Origin: Nitratireductor sp. XY-223
GTDB taxonomy: Bacteria; Pseudomonadota; Alphaproteobacteria; Rhizobiales; Rhizobiaceae
Direction: 5' to 3'
DNA: 64,000 nt
Assembly: GCF_004959855.1 (NCBI RefSeq)
Contig: NZ_SPNT01000002.1
Coordinates: 670,423-734,422, forward strand
Position 1 is the first letter of the stretch. Each line of letters begins with the position of its first letter. The translations under genes were made by a program, and so were the position numbers. This document shows positions 16,697-26,615 of this stretch, piece after piece. A model generated the notes under the pieces. The model made no database searches and had not been told where the DNA came from. It saw nothing but the letters and a program-made list of their open reading frames with translations.

Positions 16697-17221
16697 CTAC
16701 TTGGCGCGCTCGATCGCCTCGACAATCAGCCGCTTGGCGACGTCGACACCCTGCCAGTCGCCGATCTTGACCCACTTGCCGGGCTCCAGGTCCTTGTAGT
16801 GTTCGAAGAAGTGTTCGATCTGCTGCAGCGTGATTTCCGGCATGTCGTCGAAATCGCCGACCTTGTCGTACCGCTTGGTCAGGCGGGAGGAAGGGACAGC
16901 GATGATCTTCTCGTCCTGCCCCGCATTGTCTTCCATGATCAGCACCCCGATCGGCCGGGCGTTGATCACGCAGCCCGGCACCAGCGGGCGGGTGTTGCAC
17001 ACCAGGACGTCGATCGGATCACCGTCCTCCGACAGCGTGTGCGGGACGAAGCCGTAATTGCCGGGATAGGCCATGGGCGTGTAGAGGAAGCGGTCGACGA
17101 CAAGCGTGCCGGCGTCCTTGTCCATCTCATACTTGATGGGCTGCCCGCCAACCGGAACCTCGATGATGACATTGACGTCATCCGGCGGATTGTCGCCGAT
17201 GGTGATTGCGTCTATGCGCAT
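16697..17221 (-). CDS. ppa: Inorganic pyrophosphatase, family I
   Basis: Soluble family I pyrophosphatase of 174 residues, hydrolysing PPi to drive biosynthesis. It shows [25 protein letters not shown] and the metal-binding D-G-D-P-I-D-V-L signature, then K-V-G-D-F and H-F-F-E-H-Y-K. Length and start are as expected for the alphaproteobacterial enzyme. It converges on the M56-M23 gene with five bases between stops and is probably transcribed alone. Confidence 0.97.
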   Translation of the reverse strand: MRIDAITIGDNPPDDVNVIIEVPVGGQPIKYEMDKDAGTLVVDRFLYTPMAYPGNYGFVPHTLSEDGDPIDVLVCNTRPLVPGCVINARPIGVLIMEDNAGQDEKIIAVPSSRLTKRYDKVGDFDDMPEITLQQIEHFFEHYKDLEPGKWVKIGDWQGVDVAKRLIVEAIERAK

Positions 17222-17351
17222 AATTCATCCTGTGTTCGATTGTCTGCGGCGGAAATAGCCTTTTGTGCGCTGCAGCGCAACATGTCTTTGGTCCAACACG
17301 ATGGGATGCGGCGCCCGCAACCGAGGTGGCGCGGGCGCTGCGCTTCCGGGT

Positions 17352-18497
17352 TCAGTCCTCCTGCGGCACGGGCGGCGGTGCGGAGAAGAAAACGGGCGAT
17401 CCCTGCCGGCCGTATATGGCGATCAGGATGAGCGCGAGCGCGATCAGGTTGGCGAAAAAGAAGCGCGAATCGTAAAGCGGAAAGACAATGAACTTGGCCG
17501 GTATCGATACGAGCAGCGACGTTATGGCGACCGTTTCACGCCGTGTGAAGGCAAAATTGTTGCGCAGCATCAGGGCAAGCAGGAATATCTCCGCGACAAG
17601 CACGGCCGGCCATTGCTGCTCGACCAGCGAACGGACGACGGTCTGCACGACGATCTTCAGATAGACCAGCAGCGAGAACTGCGGATCGAAGCCCTCCAGC
17701 GTCGGCACATATTCGACATTGGTGAACCACATTTGGACCCACCAGCCCGGATGGCCGCTCATGCGCGATATGGCGATGTATGCTGCGAGACCGGCGATGA
17801 AGCCGAGGATCACGCCCTTGCTGACCGGGCGGATCACCATCGACATGACGGCGAACACGCCGACCAGCGCCAGATGATCCGGGCGGGCAAGCACCGCCAG
17901 GACAAACGCTATTCCGGCGCTCAGGCCGCGTTCCTGCACATAGAGCAGGACGCCGGCGACCAGGAAGACCGCGGAAAACAGATCCGGCGTGGTAACGCGC
18001 GCAAGGTCGCCGAACCCGGTCGCGATCATCGCGACGATGGCAAGCGGTGCAACGGCAAGGCAGCGCTGGCCGCCCAGCCACGACAGCGTCATGAGACCGA
18101 ACAGCCCGGCCGAAATCGCCGAGACCCAGCGCAGGGCCGTGACCGCATCCGTCGCGTTGGTCAAGAACTGCCCGAACTCCACGTAAAGCAGCTTGACCCG
18201 ATAAAAACCGAGCATGGAGATGAAGGCGTCGGGGTCCGTGTGCTGGGCGATGCGGTAAGGCCGGTCCGCGGTCAGCACCAGGAATTCGCCTTCGCTGATC
18301 TTGTTCTGGACGAGAGCGTAGGTTTGCGCATGCATGCTGTGACCGAGCAGCCCGTCGCCCTCCAGAACGGATGCGACATAGGCGATCATGTCCCAATTGG
18401 CGAGCGGATAGACCAGCGCGACGGCGCAGATCGTTGCGGTGTAAATCACCAGCAGAAGCCCACCCACAAGGTCGCCAGGGCTTTTCAACATGCTCAT
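17352..18497 (-). CDS. Polytopic membrane protein, unknown (GT-C-like topology)
   Basis: A 381-residue membrane protein with roughly nine to ten hydrophobic helices and a first periplasmic loop that begins right after helix 1 (N-W-D-M-I-A-Y). Such a topology resembles GT-C glycosyltransferases or mannosyltransferase-like proteins, but I see no clear D-D or D-E catalytic motif, so no function is assigned. It follows ppa on the same strand after 130 bases. Between the two lies a GC-rich hairpin (17311-17318 with 17331-17338) without a T-tract. Confidence 0.7.
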   Translation of the reverse strand: MSMLKSPGDLVGGLLLVIYTATICAVALVYPLANWDMIAYVASVLEGDGLLGHSMHAQTYALVQNKISEGEFLVLTADRPYRIAQHTDPDAFISMLGFYRVKLLYVEFGQFLTNATDAVTALRWVSAISAGLFGLMTLSWLGGQRCLAVAPLAIVAMIATGFGDLARVTTPDLFSAVFLVAGVLLYVQERGLSAGIAFVLAVLARPDHLALVGVFAVMSMVIRPVSKGVILGFIAGLAAYIAISRMSGHPGWWVQMWFTNVEYVPTLEGFDPQFSLLVYLKIVVQTVVRSLVEQQWPAVLVAEIFLLALMLRNNFAFTRRETVAITSLLVSIPAKFIVFPLYDSRFFFANLIALALILIAIYGRQGSPVFFSAPPPVPQED

Positions 18498-18544
18498 CGA
18501 CCGACTGCCCCCCTCAAGTGCGGCCGTGCGTTCGGTCCCCGGTG

Positions 18545-19051
18545 CTACGGCCAGACGAATGCGATTTTCTTCAGCGGGCGCCGGTCGAAGGTCTCGGAAC
18601 CTTCGGCGATGTCGATTCCGCCAAGCGCCTGGTAGAAATTGATTGCCCGGTCGTTCTCTTCAAGCGTCCAGACAACCATGCCCCTGCAGCCGAGTGAGGC
18701 GAGCAGGCGCCGTGCCTCGCGGAACAGCCGGCTGCCAAGGCCTATGCCCTGGTATTCGGGGCGCAGGTAAAGTTCGTATATCTCGCCCTCCTGCGGCAGC
18801 GAGCGCGCGCGGTTGAGGCCGAGCGTCGCGTAGCCGGCAACCGCGCCGTCCACCTCGAGAACGAGGATGCTGGTCGAGCCGCGAATGGCACGCCGCCACC
18901 AGCTGTGGCCGCGCCGCTCCACCATGGCCATCAAGGTGCGGAACGGGATCAGTCCGGCGTAGGCATGCTGCCAGGCGGCGCGATGGGTCTCGGATATCGC
19001 TACCGCGTCATCCGGTTCCGCACGTCTAACATCCACCACCAGCGTCGTCAT
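18545..19051 (-). CDS. GNAT family N-acetyltransferase
   Basis: A 168-residue GNAT protein. The acetyl-CoA-binding motif A is in Y-L-R-P-E-Y-Q-G-I-G-L-G-S-R-L-F (the Q/R-x-x-G-x-G/A pattern), preceded by the V-A-G-Y-A-T-L strand and followed by the W-T-L-E-E-N-D-R-A-I-N-F-Y segment of the RimI-like fold. The substrate is unknown. The gene reads away from a perfect TTAA-N7-TTAA motif 97 bases upstream of its start. Confidence 0.88.
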   Translation of the reverse strand: MTTLVVDVRRAEPDDAVAISETHRAAWQHAYAGLIPFRTLMAMVERRGHSWWRRAIRGSTSILVLEVDGAVAGYATLGLNRARSLPQEGEIYELYLRPEYQGIGLGSRLFREARRLLASLGCRGMVVWTLEENDRAINFYQALGGIDIAEGSETFDRRPLKKIAFVWP

Positions 19052-19148
19052 GACTGAAATCCTAACCGTTCCGGCAAGATACGCGAAGAGGCGCGTGCCT
19101 CATGCCGGCCCCATACCCACAGGTAAAAGCCGCGGGTACACAGGCAGA

Positions 19149-19163
19149 TTAACGGATTGTTAA
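19149..19163. promoter_or_regulatory. Candidate CtrA-binding site
   Basis: TTAA-CGGATTG-TTAA is an exact match to the TTAA-N7-TTAA motif bound by the alphaproteobacterial cell-cycle regulator CtrA. It sits 97 bases upstream of the GNAT start (minus strand) and 60 bases past the 3' end of typA, in the intergenic region. The motif is palindromic, so orientation cannot be read from it. One 8-base-specified site can occur by chance, although less often in GC-rich DNA. Confidence 0.4.
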
Positions 19164-19222
19164 TCCCTCGGGCAAGAGCGCTTGATCAGTCACGGTGAAC
19201 TGTCCGGAGGCGATGATGGCTT

Positions 19223-21046
19223 CTAGGCAACATTCGCCCTGGTTTTTTCGAAACGCTTGCGTTCGTGGGGGTCGAGATAGAGTTTTCTAAGGCGGATGGA
19301 TTTCGGCGTAACTTCAACGAGTTCGTCGTCCTGGATCCAGGAAAGGGCGCGCTCGAGCGTCATTTTAACGGGCGGAGTCAGCTTGACCGCCTCATCCTTG
19401 CCGGCGGCGCGCATATTGGTCAGTTTCTTGCCTTTCAGCACATTGACCTCAAGATCGTTGTCGCGGGTGTGGATGCCGATAATCATGCCCTCATAGACCT
19501 TCTCGCCCGCATCGATGACCATCGGGCCGCGGTCCTCGAGGTTGAAAAGCGCATAGGCTACGGCCTCGCCGGCCTCGTTGGCCAGCAGCACGCCGTTGGT
19601 GCGGCCGCCGATTTCGCCCTTGTAGGGCTGGTAGTCGTGGAACAGACGGTTCATGACGGCGGTGCCGCGCGTGTCGGTCAGCAGTTCCGACTGGTAGCCG
19701 ATCAGGCCGCGCGTCGGCGCATGGAACACCAGCCGGACGCGGCTGCCGCCGGAGGGGCGCAGCTCGACCATCTCGGCCTTGCGCTCCGACATTTTCTGCA
19801 CGACGACGCCGGAATGCTCGTCATCGACATCGATAACCACTTCCTCGACGGGTTCCAGCAGCGTGCCGTCCCCGTCCTTGCGCATGACGACGCGCGGCCG
19901 CGAGACGGCAAGTTCGAAGCCCTCGCGGCGCATGGTCTCGATCAGAACCGCGAGCTGCAGCTCACCACGGCCGGAGACATAAAAGGAATCCTTGTCGTCC
20001 GATTCCTCGATCTTCAGGGCCACGTTGCCCTCGGCCTCCTTCAGCAGCCGCTCGCGGATCACCCGGCTGGTGACCTTGTCGCCCTCGGTGCCGGCGAGCG
20101 GCGAATCGTTGACGATAAAGGACATCGTGACCGTCGGCGGATCGATCGGCTGTGCCTCCAGCGGCGTCTCAACCTCGGGGACGCAGAACGTGTCGGCGAC
20201 CGTCCCCTTAGACAGGCCGGCAATGGCGACGATGTCGCCGGCGCGGCCCTCGTCGATCGGCTGGCGTTCGATGCCGCGAAAGGCGAGGATCTTGGAGACG
20301 CGCCCCTGTTCCAGCAGTGCGCCGTCGCGGTCGATGACCTTGATCGCCTGGTTCGGCTTTATGGCGCCGGAATGGATGCGGCCAGTGATGATGCGGCCGA
20401 GAAACGGGTTTGCCTCGAGAATGGTGCCGATCATGCGGAAAGGGCCTTCGCCGACGCCAGGCTCGGGCACGTGACTGAGGACAAGGTCGAACAGCGGCGC
20501 AAGGCCGGTGTCACTTGGACCTTGCGGATCGACATTCATCCAGCCGTCGCGGCCGGAGCCGTAGAGGATCGGGAAATCGAGCTGGTCATCGTCCGCATCG
20601 AGCGCCGCGAACAGGTCGAACACCTCGTTGACCACCTCCTCGGCGCGGGCGTCGGGCCGGTCGATCTTGTTGACGGCGACGATCGGCCTCAAGCCCACTT
20701 TCAGCGCCTTGCCGACAACGAATTTCGTCTGCGGCATGGGCCCCTCGGCGGCATCGACGAGCACGATCGCACCGTCGACCATGTTGAGAATGCGCTCGAC
20801 CTCGCCGCCGAAGTCGGCGTGGCCCGGCGTGTCGACGATGTTGATGCGCACATCGTTCCAGACGACGGATGTCGCCTTCGCCAGGATGGTGATGCCGCGC
20901 TCCTTCTCCAGTTCGTTGGAGTCCATGATGCGCTCGGCAACACGCTGGTTTTCACGGAACGCGCCGGACTGCTTGAGCAGTTCGTCGACGAGCGTCGTTT
21001 TCCCATGGTCGACATGGGCGATGATCGCAATATTGCGCAGTGACAT
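19223..21046 (-). CDS. typA: Translational GTPase TypA/BipA
   Basis: TypA/BipA of 607 residues, a ribosome-associated GTPase related to EF-G that assists 50S assembly and stress adaptation. It has the G1 motif [10 protein letters not shown], the E-R-G-I-T-I-L-A-K switch I, D-T-P-G-H-A-D-F (G3), N-K-I-D (G4), domains III and V, and a C-terminal domain ending in the K-S-I-R-L-R-K-x-Y-L-D family signature. Start M-S-L-R-N-I-A-I at 21046 is chosen by family alignment; an in-frame ATG ten codons earlier (21076) is possible. Neither start has a strong Shine-Dalgarno. Confidence 0.96.
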   Translation of the reverse strand: MSLRNIAIIAHVDHGKTTLVDELLKQSGAFRENQRVAERIMDSNELEKERGITILAKATSVVWNDVRINIVDTPGHADFGGEVERILNMVDGAIVLVDAAEGPMPQTKFVVGKALKVGLRPIVAVNKIDRPDARAEEVVNEVFDLFAALDADDDQLDFPILYGSGRDGWMNVDPQGPSDTGLAPLFDLVLSHVPEPGVGEGPFRMIGTILEANPFLGRIITGRIHSGAIKPNQAIKVIDRDGALLEQGRVSKILAFRGIERQPIDEGRAGDIVAIAGLSKGTVADTFCVPEVETPLEAQPIDPPTVTMSFIVNDSPLAGTEGDKVTSRVIRERLLKEAEGNVALKIEESDDKDSFYVSGRGELQLAVLIETMRREGFELAVSRPRVVMRKDGDGTLLEPVEEVVIDVDDEHSGVVVQKMSERKAEMVELRPSGGSRVRLVFHAPTRGLIGYQSELLTDTRGTAVMNRLFHDYQPYKGEIGGRTNGVLLANEAGEAVAYALFNLEDRGPMVIDAGEKVYEGMIIGIHTRDNDLEVNVLKGKKLTNMRAAGKDEAVKLTPPVKMTLERALSWIQDDELVEVTPKSIRLRKLYLDPHERKRFEKTRANVA

Positions 21047-21160
21047 TTGATTTACCCGGAGGTTCGCCGCGGACATACAGTCGTATGGGCGCGGCCGATT
21101 TCATTCGTTTGCTGCGCTCATACAGGGTTTTGTGTGCGTGCGAAAGGGGCGTTCGGCGCG

Positions 21161-23206
21161 CTAGGCCGCCGCCAGCCCCTTCTTTTTCAGCATCGGGCCG
21201 GCATCCGGCATCTTTCCGCGGAAGGCCATGTAGGCGTCCTCCGGATCGACGCTGCCGCCGGCGGCATAGATATGCCGGTGAAGCCGCTCGGCGGTGCCGT
21301 CATGGAATAGATCGCCGGTTTCCTCGAAGGCGCTGAAAGCGTCGGCATCGAGAACCTCCGACCACATGTAGGAATAGTAGCCGGCCGAGTACCCGTCCCC
21401 TGAAAAGACATGCAGGAAATGCGGGGTGCGGTGGCGCATGACGATGGCCTTCGGCATGCCGAGATCGGTCAGTGTCTGAGCCTCGAAATCGAGCGGATCG
21501 TCGATCCGGCCGGCGGTATGGAAGGCCATGTCGACCAGTGCCGACGCGGTGTACTCGATGGCCGCAAATCCGCTGTTGAAATTGCGCGCCGCGAGGACCT
21601 TGTCCAGTAGGTCCTGGGGAATCGGCGCGCCGGTCTCGTGGTGAACGGCGTAGCTGCGCAGGATTTCCGGGACTGTCAGCCAGTGCTCGTAGAGCTGCGA
21701 GGGCAGTTCGACGAAATCGCGCGACACGGAGGTTCCGGACACCGACGGATGGTCGACATCCGACAAAAGGCCGTGCAGTGCGTGGCCGAACTCGTGGAAC
21801 AGGGTGCGGGCATCGTCCAGGGACAGCAGCGCCGGCTTGCCGGCGGGCGGCTTGGCGAAGTTCATGACGTTGTAGACGATCGGCGTCTGCCCGCCATCGA
21901 GGCGGTGCTGCGACTGGAAACCGCTCATCCAGGCGCCGGAGCGCTTGCTCGGCCGGGCAAAATAGTCGCCCAGGAACAGGCCCTTCAGATAGCCGTCGGC
22001 GTCGTGGATCTCGAAAATACGCACGTCCGGGTGATAGGCTTGGAGATCCGCACGTTCAACAGCGCTCACGCCGAAGAGCCGGTTGGCGACGGCGAAGCTG
22101 GCCTCGACGATCTTCTCGAGCTGCAGATAGGGCTTCAACTCGGCTTCCGAGAACGCGTATTTCGTGGCGCGCAGCTTTTCGGCGTAGTGCCGCCAGTCCC
22201 ACGGCGCGACCGGGTGGTTGCGGCCTTCTTCCGCGATCAGCGCGGCGATGTCGTCCTCTTCCTTGCGGGCGCGAACCAGGGCGCGGTCCCAGACCTTCAT
22301 CAAGAGGCCGGTGACCGCGTCGGGTGTCTTGGCCATGGTGTCGTCGAGCTTCAACTCGGCAAAGCTGCCATAGCCGAGCAGCCCGGCCTTCTCGTTCCTG
22401 AGGGCAAGGGTGCGCGCGACGGTGGTGGCGTTGTCGGTCTCGCCGCCATTGTCACCGCGCGAGGTCCAGGCCGCAAATGCCTGTTCCCGAAGGTCGCGCC
22501 GTTCCGAAAAGGTCAGGAACGGTTCGATGATCGAGCGCGACAAGGTCACGGCGTAGGGTTCGGCGATCTTGCGTTCGGCGGCCGCGGCCGCCATCGCGTC
22601 ACGCAGGAAACCCGGAAGGCCGTCCAGGTCCTCTTCTGTCGACAAGCCCAGGAACCAGGATTTTTCGTCGGCAAGGACATTCTGGCTGAAACGGGCGCCA
22701 AGCCCCGCCAGTTCCTCGTTGATGGCGGCAAGACGGGTCTGATCGACATCGTTCAGCCGTGCGCCGGCGCGGACAAAATTCTTCCAGTGCTTTTCGAGGA
22801 CGCGCGCCGCCTCGGGATTGTGATTGCCATCATCCCGCGACTGCCACAGGGCATCGATGCGGGCAAAAAGCCGCGCGTTCATGGCGATGGCCGAATAATG
22901 GCGGGCAAGCTTCGGCGCGATATCGCGTTCGAGCGCCTGAATCGCCTCGTTGCTGTCGGCACCCGCCCGGTTCCAGAACAGCGCCGAAACGCGCTCGAGC
23001 GCGCGGCCGGAGGTCTCCAGCGCAACGATTGTGTTCGAATAGTCGGCAGGCTCGGGATTTTCGGCGATCGCGTCGATTTCCGCCTTGTGGCGCCCGAGCG
23101 CCTCTTCGAATGCCTCCGCCAGATCGTCATCCGCGATGCCGGCGAATTCGGGCAGACCCAGAGGTCCGTCCCAATCGAAGACACGCGCGTTGATTTCGCC
23201 CATCAC
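21161..23206 (-). CDS. M3 family oligopeptidase (PrlC/Dcp-like)
   Basis: A cytosolic zinc oligopeptidase of 681 residues, cleaving short peptides. The catalytic motif F-H-E-F-G-H-A-L-H-G is near residue 470 and is followed by D-F-V-E-L-P-S-Q, whose Glu is the third zinc ligand. Y-Y-S-Y-M-W-S and D-A-F-S-A-F toward the end are also conserved M3 segments. Length fits oligopeptidase A or dipeptidyl carboxypeptidase; I cannot choose between them from the sequence. No signal peptide is seen. Confidence 0.92.
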   Translation of the reverse strand: MMGEINARVFDWDGPLGLPEFAGIADDDLAEAFEEALGRHKAEIDAIAENPEPADYSNTIVALETSGRALERVSALFWNRAGADSNEAIQALERDIAPKLARHYSAIAMNARLFARIDALWQSRDDGNHNPEAARVLEKHWKNFVRAGARLNDVDQTRLAAINEELAGLGARFSQNVLADEKSWFLGLSTEEDLDGLPGFLRDAMAAAAAERKIAEPYAVTLSRSIIEPFLTFSERRDLREQAFAAWTSRGDNGGETDNATTVARTLALRNEKAGLLGYGSFAELKLDDTMAKTPDAVTGLLMKVWDRALVRARKEEDDIAALIAEEGRNHPVAPWDWRHYAEKLRATKYAFSEAELKPYLQLEKIVEASFAVANRLFGVSAVERADLQAYHPDVRIFEIHDADGYLKGLFLGDYFARPSKRSGAWMSGFQSQHRLDGGQTPIVYNVMNFAKPPAGKPALLSLDDARTLFHEFGHALHGLLSDVDHPSVSGTSVSRDFVELPSQLYEHWLTVPEILRSYAVHHETGAPIPQDLLDKVLAARNFNSGFAAIEYTASALVDMAFHTAGRIDDPLDFEAQTLTDLGMPKAIVMRHRTPHFLHVFSGDGYSAGYYSYMWSEVLDADAFSAFEETGDLFHDGTAERLHRHIYAAGGSVDPEDAYMAFRGKMPDAGPMLKKKGLAAA

Positions 23207-23321
23207 AACGGCCCCCTATTCTGACAGTGCCAACGCATGTAGGCGGCGGCCCGGCCCGATACAAGGGCCCGGCCGGTTTGCATGTCGACGGCTTACCGGA
23301 CGCCGAGGCGGTAGCGGCCCG

Positions 23322-24539
23322 CTATATCCCGCGCGCCGCCAGCGTCCGCAGGCGCAGGGCATTGAGCTTGATGAAGCCGGCGGCATCCTTCTGGTCGTAG
23401 GCGCCCTGGTCGTCCTCGAAGGTGACGAGCTGGTCGGAGTAGAGCGATTTTTCGGATTCACGGCCGGTGACGATCACGTTGCCCTTGTAAAGCTTGAGGC
23501 GTACCTTGCCCTCGACGTCCTTCTGGCTCTGATCGATCGCCGCCTGCAGCATCTCGCGCTCCGGCGAGAACCAGAACCCGTTGTAGATCAGTTCCGCATA
23601 GCGCGGCATCAGCTCGTCCTTCAGATGCGCGGCGCCGCGATCGAGCGTGATCGATTCCATGGCCCGGTGCGCGGTCAAGAGGACGGTGCCGCCGGGGGTC
23701 TCGTAGACGCCGCGCGACTTCATGCCGACAAAGCGGTTCTCGACGAGGTCGAGGCGGCCGATGCCGTTGTCGCGGCCGTAGTCGTTGAGCTTCTCAAAAA
23801 GGGTTGCCGGCGACAGGCGCTCGCCGTTCAGCGCGACGGCGTCGCCCCTCTCGAACTCGATCTCGATGCTGGTCGGCTCGTCGGGCGCCTCCTCCGGAGA
23901 GATCGTGCGCTGGTAGACATAGGCCGGCGGCTCCTCCCACGGGTCCTCCAGCACCTTGCCCTCCGAAGAGGAGTGCAGCATGTTGGCGTCCACCGAGAAG
24001 GGCGCCTCGCCGCGTTTGTCCTTGGGGATCGGGATCTGGTGCTTTTCGGCGAAATCGATCAGTTCCGTGCGCGATTTGAGCGTCCAGTCGCGCCACGGCG
24101 CAATGATCTTGATATCCGGGTTGAGGGCGTAGGCGGCGAGTTCGAAACGCACCTGGTCATTGCCCTTGCCGGTGGCCCCGTGGGCAATCGCATCGGCACC
24201 CGTTTCCCTGGCGATCTCGATCAGACGCTTCGAGATCAGCGGCCGGGCTATGGACGTGCCGAGCAGGTAGACGCCCTCATAGACCGTGTTCGCCCGGAAC
24301 ATCGGAAAGACGAAATCGGCAATGAACTCCTCGCGCAGGTCCTCGATGTAGATCTCTCGGATACCCAGCATCTCCGCCTTCTTTCGCGCCGGCTCCAGCT
24401 CGTCGCCCTGGCCGAGATCGGCGGTAAAGGTGACGACCTCCGCGTTCAGCTCAGTCTGCAGCCATTTGAGGATGATTGACGTGTCCAGTCCGCCGGAATA
24501 GGCGAGGACGACCTTTTTCACATCATTCGGAGCGCTCAT
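23322..24539 (-). CDS. argG: Argininosuccinate synthase
   Basis: ArgG of 405 residues, joining citrulline and aspartate with ATP in arginine synthesis. It begins [12 protein letters not shown] (the PP-loop for ATP), followed by [22 protein letters not shown] and [15 protein letters not shown]. Length and start are standard. A GC-rich imperfect hairpin (23247-23275) lies downstream on its strand but lacks a U-tract. Confidence 0.97.
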   Translation of the reverse strand: MSAPNDVKKVVLAYSGGLDTSIILKWLQTELNAEVVTFTADLGQGDELEPARKKAEMLGIREIYIEDLREEFIADFVFPMFRANTVYEGVYLLGTSIARPLISKRLIEIARETGADAIAHGATGKGNDQVRFELAAYALNPDIKIIAPWRDWTLKSRTELIDFAEKHQIPIPKDKRGEAPFSVDANMLHSSSEGKVLEDPWEEPPAYVYQRTISPEEAPDEPTSIEIEFERGDAVALNGERLSPATLFEKLNDYGRDNGIGRLDLVENRFVGMKSRGVYETPGGTVLLTAHRAMESITLDRGAAHLKDELMPRYAELIYNGFWFSPEREMLQAAIDQSQKDVEGKVRLKLYKGNVIVTGRESEKSLYSDQLVTFEDDQGAYDQKDAAGFIKLNALRLRTLAARGI

Positions 24540-24698
24540 GTTTCTGTCCGTCGTGTCTTGAAGACGGGTTCTTTGCCCGTCCCGTTGGAATTGATGCTGG
24601 AAACGGCGTGCCGTTCCGCTATGATCGCGCGGCCCGCCAGCGCCTCTTTACAGCGTGTACCGGGCGCAATCAACTGACCCGAAATCCGACGACGCCCC

Positions 24699-25340
24699 AT
24701 GCAGTTCATTCCCGACATTCCCGTACTCCTCGCCTTTTCGGTTGCCGGCCTGGTGCTCGCCATCACACCCGGGCCGGATATGACGCTGTTTCTGGGGCGC
24801 GCGCTGTCGGAAGGCCGGGCCGCGGCGATTGCCGTTGTCGCCGGCACGATGACCGGTGTCGTGGTGCATACCCTGCTCGTCGCCTTCGGCGTTTCGGCCC
24901 TCGTCGTCGCCTCGCCCACGGCCTTTACGCTCCTGAAGACCGGGGGCGCCGCCTATCTGTTCTGGCTTGCCTTGCAGGCGTTGAGGCACGGTGCCACGTT
25001 CCGGCTTGACGAGACGGCGCCGCGGCGGCGTTCACTGGTCGCGAGCTGGAGCCACGGGCTGGCGGTCAATCTGCTGAACCCGAAGGTCATCATCTTCTTC
25101 ATGACATTCCTGCCGCAATTCGTATCGGCGGACGATCCGGGTATCCGCGGCAAGCTGATCTTCCTCGGCCTCTTCTTCAATGCCATCTCGTTTCCGATCC
25201 TGATCGTGATGGTCTTGACGGCGGACAGGCTCTCCGGCTGGCTGAGGGGCAATCGGCGCATCATGCGGTCGCTGGATTATATCTTTGCCGGAGTGTTCTC
25301 CGTCTTCGCCGTGCGGATCCTGTTGACCGAGGGAAAATAG
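24699..25340 (+). CDS. LysE/RhtB family amino-acid exporter
   Basis: A 213-residue inner-membrane exporter with six hydrophobic helices and the LysE/RhtB signature A-I-T-P-G-P-D-M-T-L in the first helix region. Also typical are G-G-A-A-Y-L-F-W-L-A in helix 3 and W-S-H-G-L-A-V-N-L-L-N-P-K-V-I-I-F-F. Members export lysine, arginine, threonine or homoserine lactones; the substrate cannot be read from the sequence. It is divergent from argG, and arginine is a conceivable substrate, but no more than that. Confidence 0.92.
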   Translation: MQFIPDIPVLLAFSVAGLVLAITPGPDMTLFLGRALSEGRAAAIAVVAGTMTGVVVHTLLVAFGVSALVVASPTAFTLLKTGGAAYLFWLALQALRHGATFRLDETAPRRRSLVASWSHGLAVNLLNPKVIIFFMTFLPQFVSADDPGIRGKLIFLGLFFNAISFPILIVMVLTADRLSGWLRGNRRIMRSLDYIFAGVFSVFAVRILLTEGK

Positions 25341-25371
25341 CGGCGGCAAACTGTCAACCGGAATCGCTGAA

Positions 25372-26157
25372 TTGAGCCGTTTGAGCGTAAAAATCAGGGC
25401 ACTGCGCCGCGCGATCGACGATATGCGTGTCAGCTTCGGCAGCGCGAGATACATTCACAATGAGCTGAAGCGACACTCGGTTGTCCAGCGCGCGATTGCC
25501 GCCAGGATTTTCGATCGGCACATCTCCGAGGCGTTCCGCGAGCTCGGCAGTTCCAGCTCCCAGAACCTTCAGGACCTTTTTGTCCTCACCGAGCTGGACA
25601 TGATGCGCGGCGGATATTTTGTCGAATTCGGCGCAGCCGACGGTATCGTGAACAGCAATACCTATCTTCTCGAGACGCAGTATGGCTGGAACGGGCTCGT
25701 CGCGGAGCCGGCGCGATGCTGGCATGACGCCCTGCCGGAGAACCGCAAATGCAGCATCGACCTTCGCTGCCTGTGGCACACCTCGGGTCAGGAGCTCGAG
25801 TTCAGCGAGGCGGACAACGGCGAGATTTCCACGATTTCGCAATTCCAGGATGCGGACAAAAATGCGGCCGACCGGAAAAATGCCGTGCGTTACCAGGTCG
25901 AGACGGTTTCGCTGGATGACCTGCTTGCGCAGCACAAGGCACCCCGGCGCATCGACTACCTGTCGATCGACACGGAGGGCAGTGAGTTCGAGATACTGAA
26001 CGCTTTCGATTTTGACCGCTACGATATCCGCGTCATCACCTGCGAGCACAATTTCACGCCGCAAAGGGACAAGATCCTCGCGCTCCTGTCGTCAAAGGGA
26101 TACACAAGGAAATTCCGCGAGATTTCCGCGATGGATGACTGGTATGTGCGGCGTTAA
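25372..26157 (+). CDS. FkbM family methyltransferase
   Basis: A SAM-dependent methyltransferase of 261 residues with the FkbM arrangement: S-Q-N-L-Q-D-L, the SAM motif Y-F-V-E-F-G-A-A-D-G (about 84-93), L-V-A-E-P in place of the usual E-P ribose-binding turn, and D-Y-L-S-I-D-T-E-G-S-E-F-E-I-L near residue 205. Such enzymes commonly O-methylate sugars of surface polysaccharides or natural products. The start may be the TTG at 25372 (used here) or the ATG at 25423. Its stop overlaps that of the convergent membrane protein (TTAA, 26154-26157). Confidence 0.85.
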   Translation: MSRLSVKIRALRRAIDDMRVSFGSARYIHNELKRHSVVQRAIAARIFDRHISEAFRELGSSSSQNLQDLFVLTELDMMRGGYFVEFGAADGIVNSNTYLLETQYGWNGLVAEPARCWHDALPENRKCSIDLRCLWHTSGQELEFSEADNGEISTISQFQDADKNAADRKNAVRYQVETVSLDDLLAQHKAPRRIDYLSIDTEGSEFEILNAFDFDRYDIRVITCEHNFTPQRDKILALLSSKGYTRKFREISAMDDWYVRR

Positions 26158-26612
26158 GACGTGCGCTGGTCGGGCAGCCAGTTGCCGGCCTTGCGGCCGG
26201 CGACAAGCCAATAGGCGATGCCGCCGAGCATCCCGGCGGCCAGGCTCATGAAAAGGAACTCGTACCCGCCGGTGCGCGCGCCGCTGCCCGCCAGGGCGAC
26301 GACCAGCGGCGCGATCGCGGCAATGGCGCCGCCGCAAAGCGCGTAGAAGAGCCAGTCGCGCCGCCTCGCGAATTCGCTGTAGAGTATGACGACCACCGAG
26401 GGGATGAAGGCCGCGTAGCCGGCCAGGCTGGCGAAGGCGATTACCGCCACCACCAGGCCGGCGCCGAGACCGGCGTCGGATATCTGTGCGGCCTCCTTTA
26501 AAGTGAGGAGGCGGGTCAACAGGGCAAGCGACGTTCCGGCGACAGTGGCTGCAACAATGAAGCCGGCGGTGATCACACAAAGCCGGACGAGAAACGTCAC
26601 ATAGCGGTCCAA
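26154..26612 (-). CDS. Four-helix membrane protein of unknown function
   Basis: A 152-residue protein with four hydrophobic helices (about 8-32, 50-76, 88-110 and 118-140) and short polar ends; the last 10 residues are hydrophilic (N-W-L-P-D-Q). I do not recognise a family. It begins three bases after the rlmN stop on the same strand, so it is probably co-transcribed with rlmN; a link to rRNA modification is not implied. Confidence 0.7.
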   Translation of the reverse strand: MDRYVTFLVRLCVITAGFIVAATVAGTSLALLTRLLTLKEAAQISDAGLGAGLVVAVIAFASLAGYAAFIPSVVVILYSEFARRRDWLFYALCGGAIAAIAPLVVALAGSGARTGGYEFLFMSLAAGMLGGIAYWLVAGRKAGNWLPDQRTS

Positions 26613-26615
26613 GGC

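Noticed and set aside
17311..17338. Hairpin between ppa and the membrane-protein gene as a terminator
   Set aside because: The 8-base GC stem has a 12-base loop and no T-tract on either strand.
19265..21043. Open frame of 592 codons antisense to typA
   Set aside because: Shadow of a strongly conserved GTPase gene.
21638..23224. Open frame of 528 codons antisense to the M3 peptidase
   Set aside because: No recognisable domain, and the opposite strand encodes a complete zinc peptidase.
23247..23275. Hairpin downstream of argG as a terminator
   Set aside because: The stem has a central mismatch and no T-tract follows; it may be chance in GC-rich DNA.
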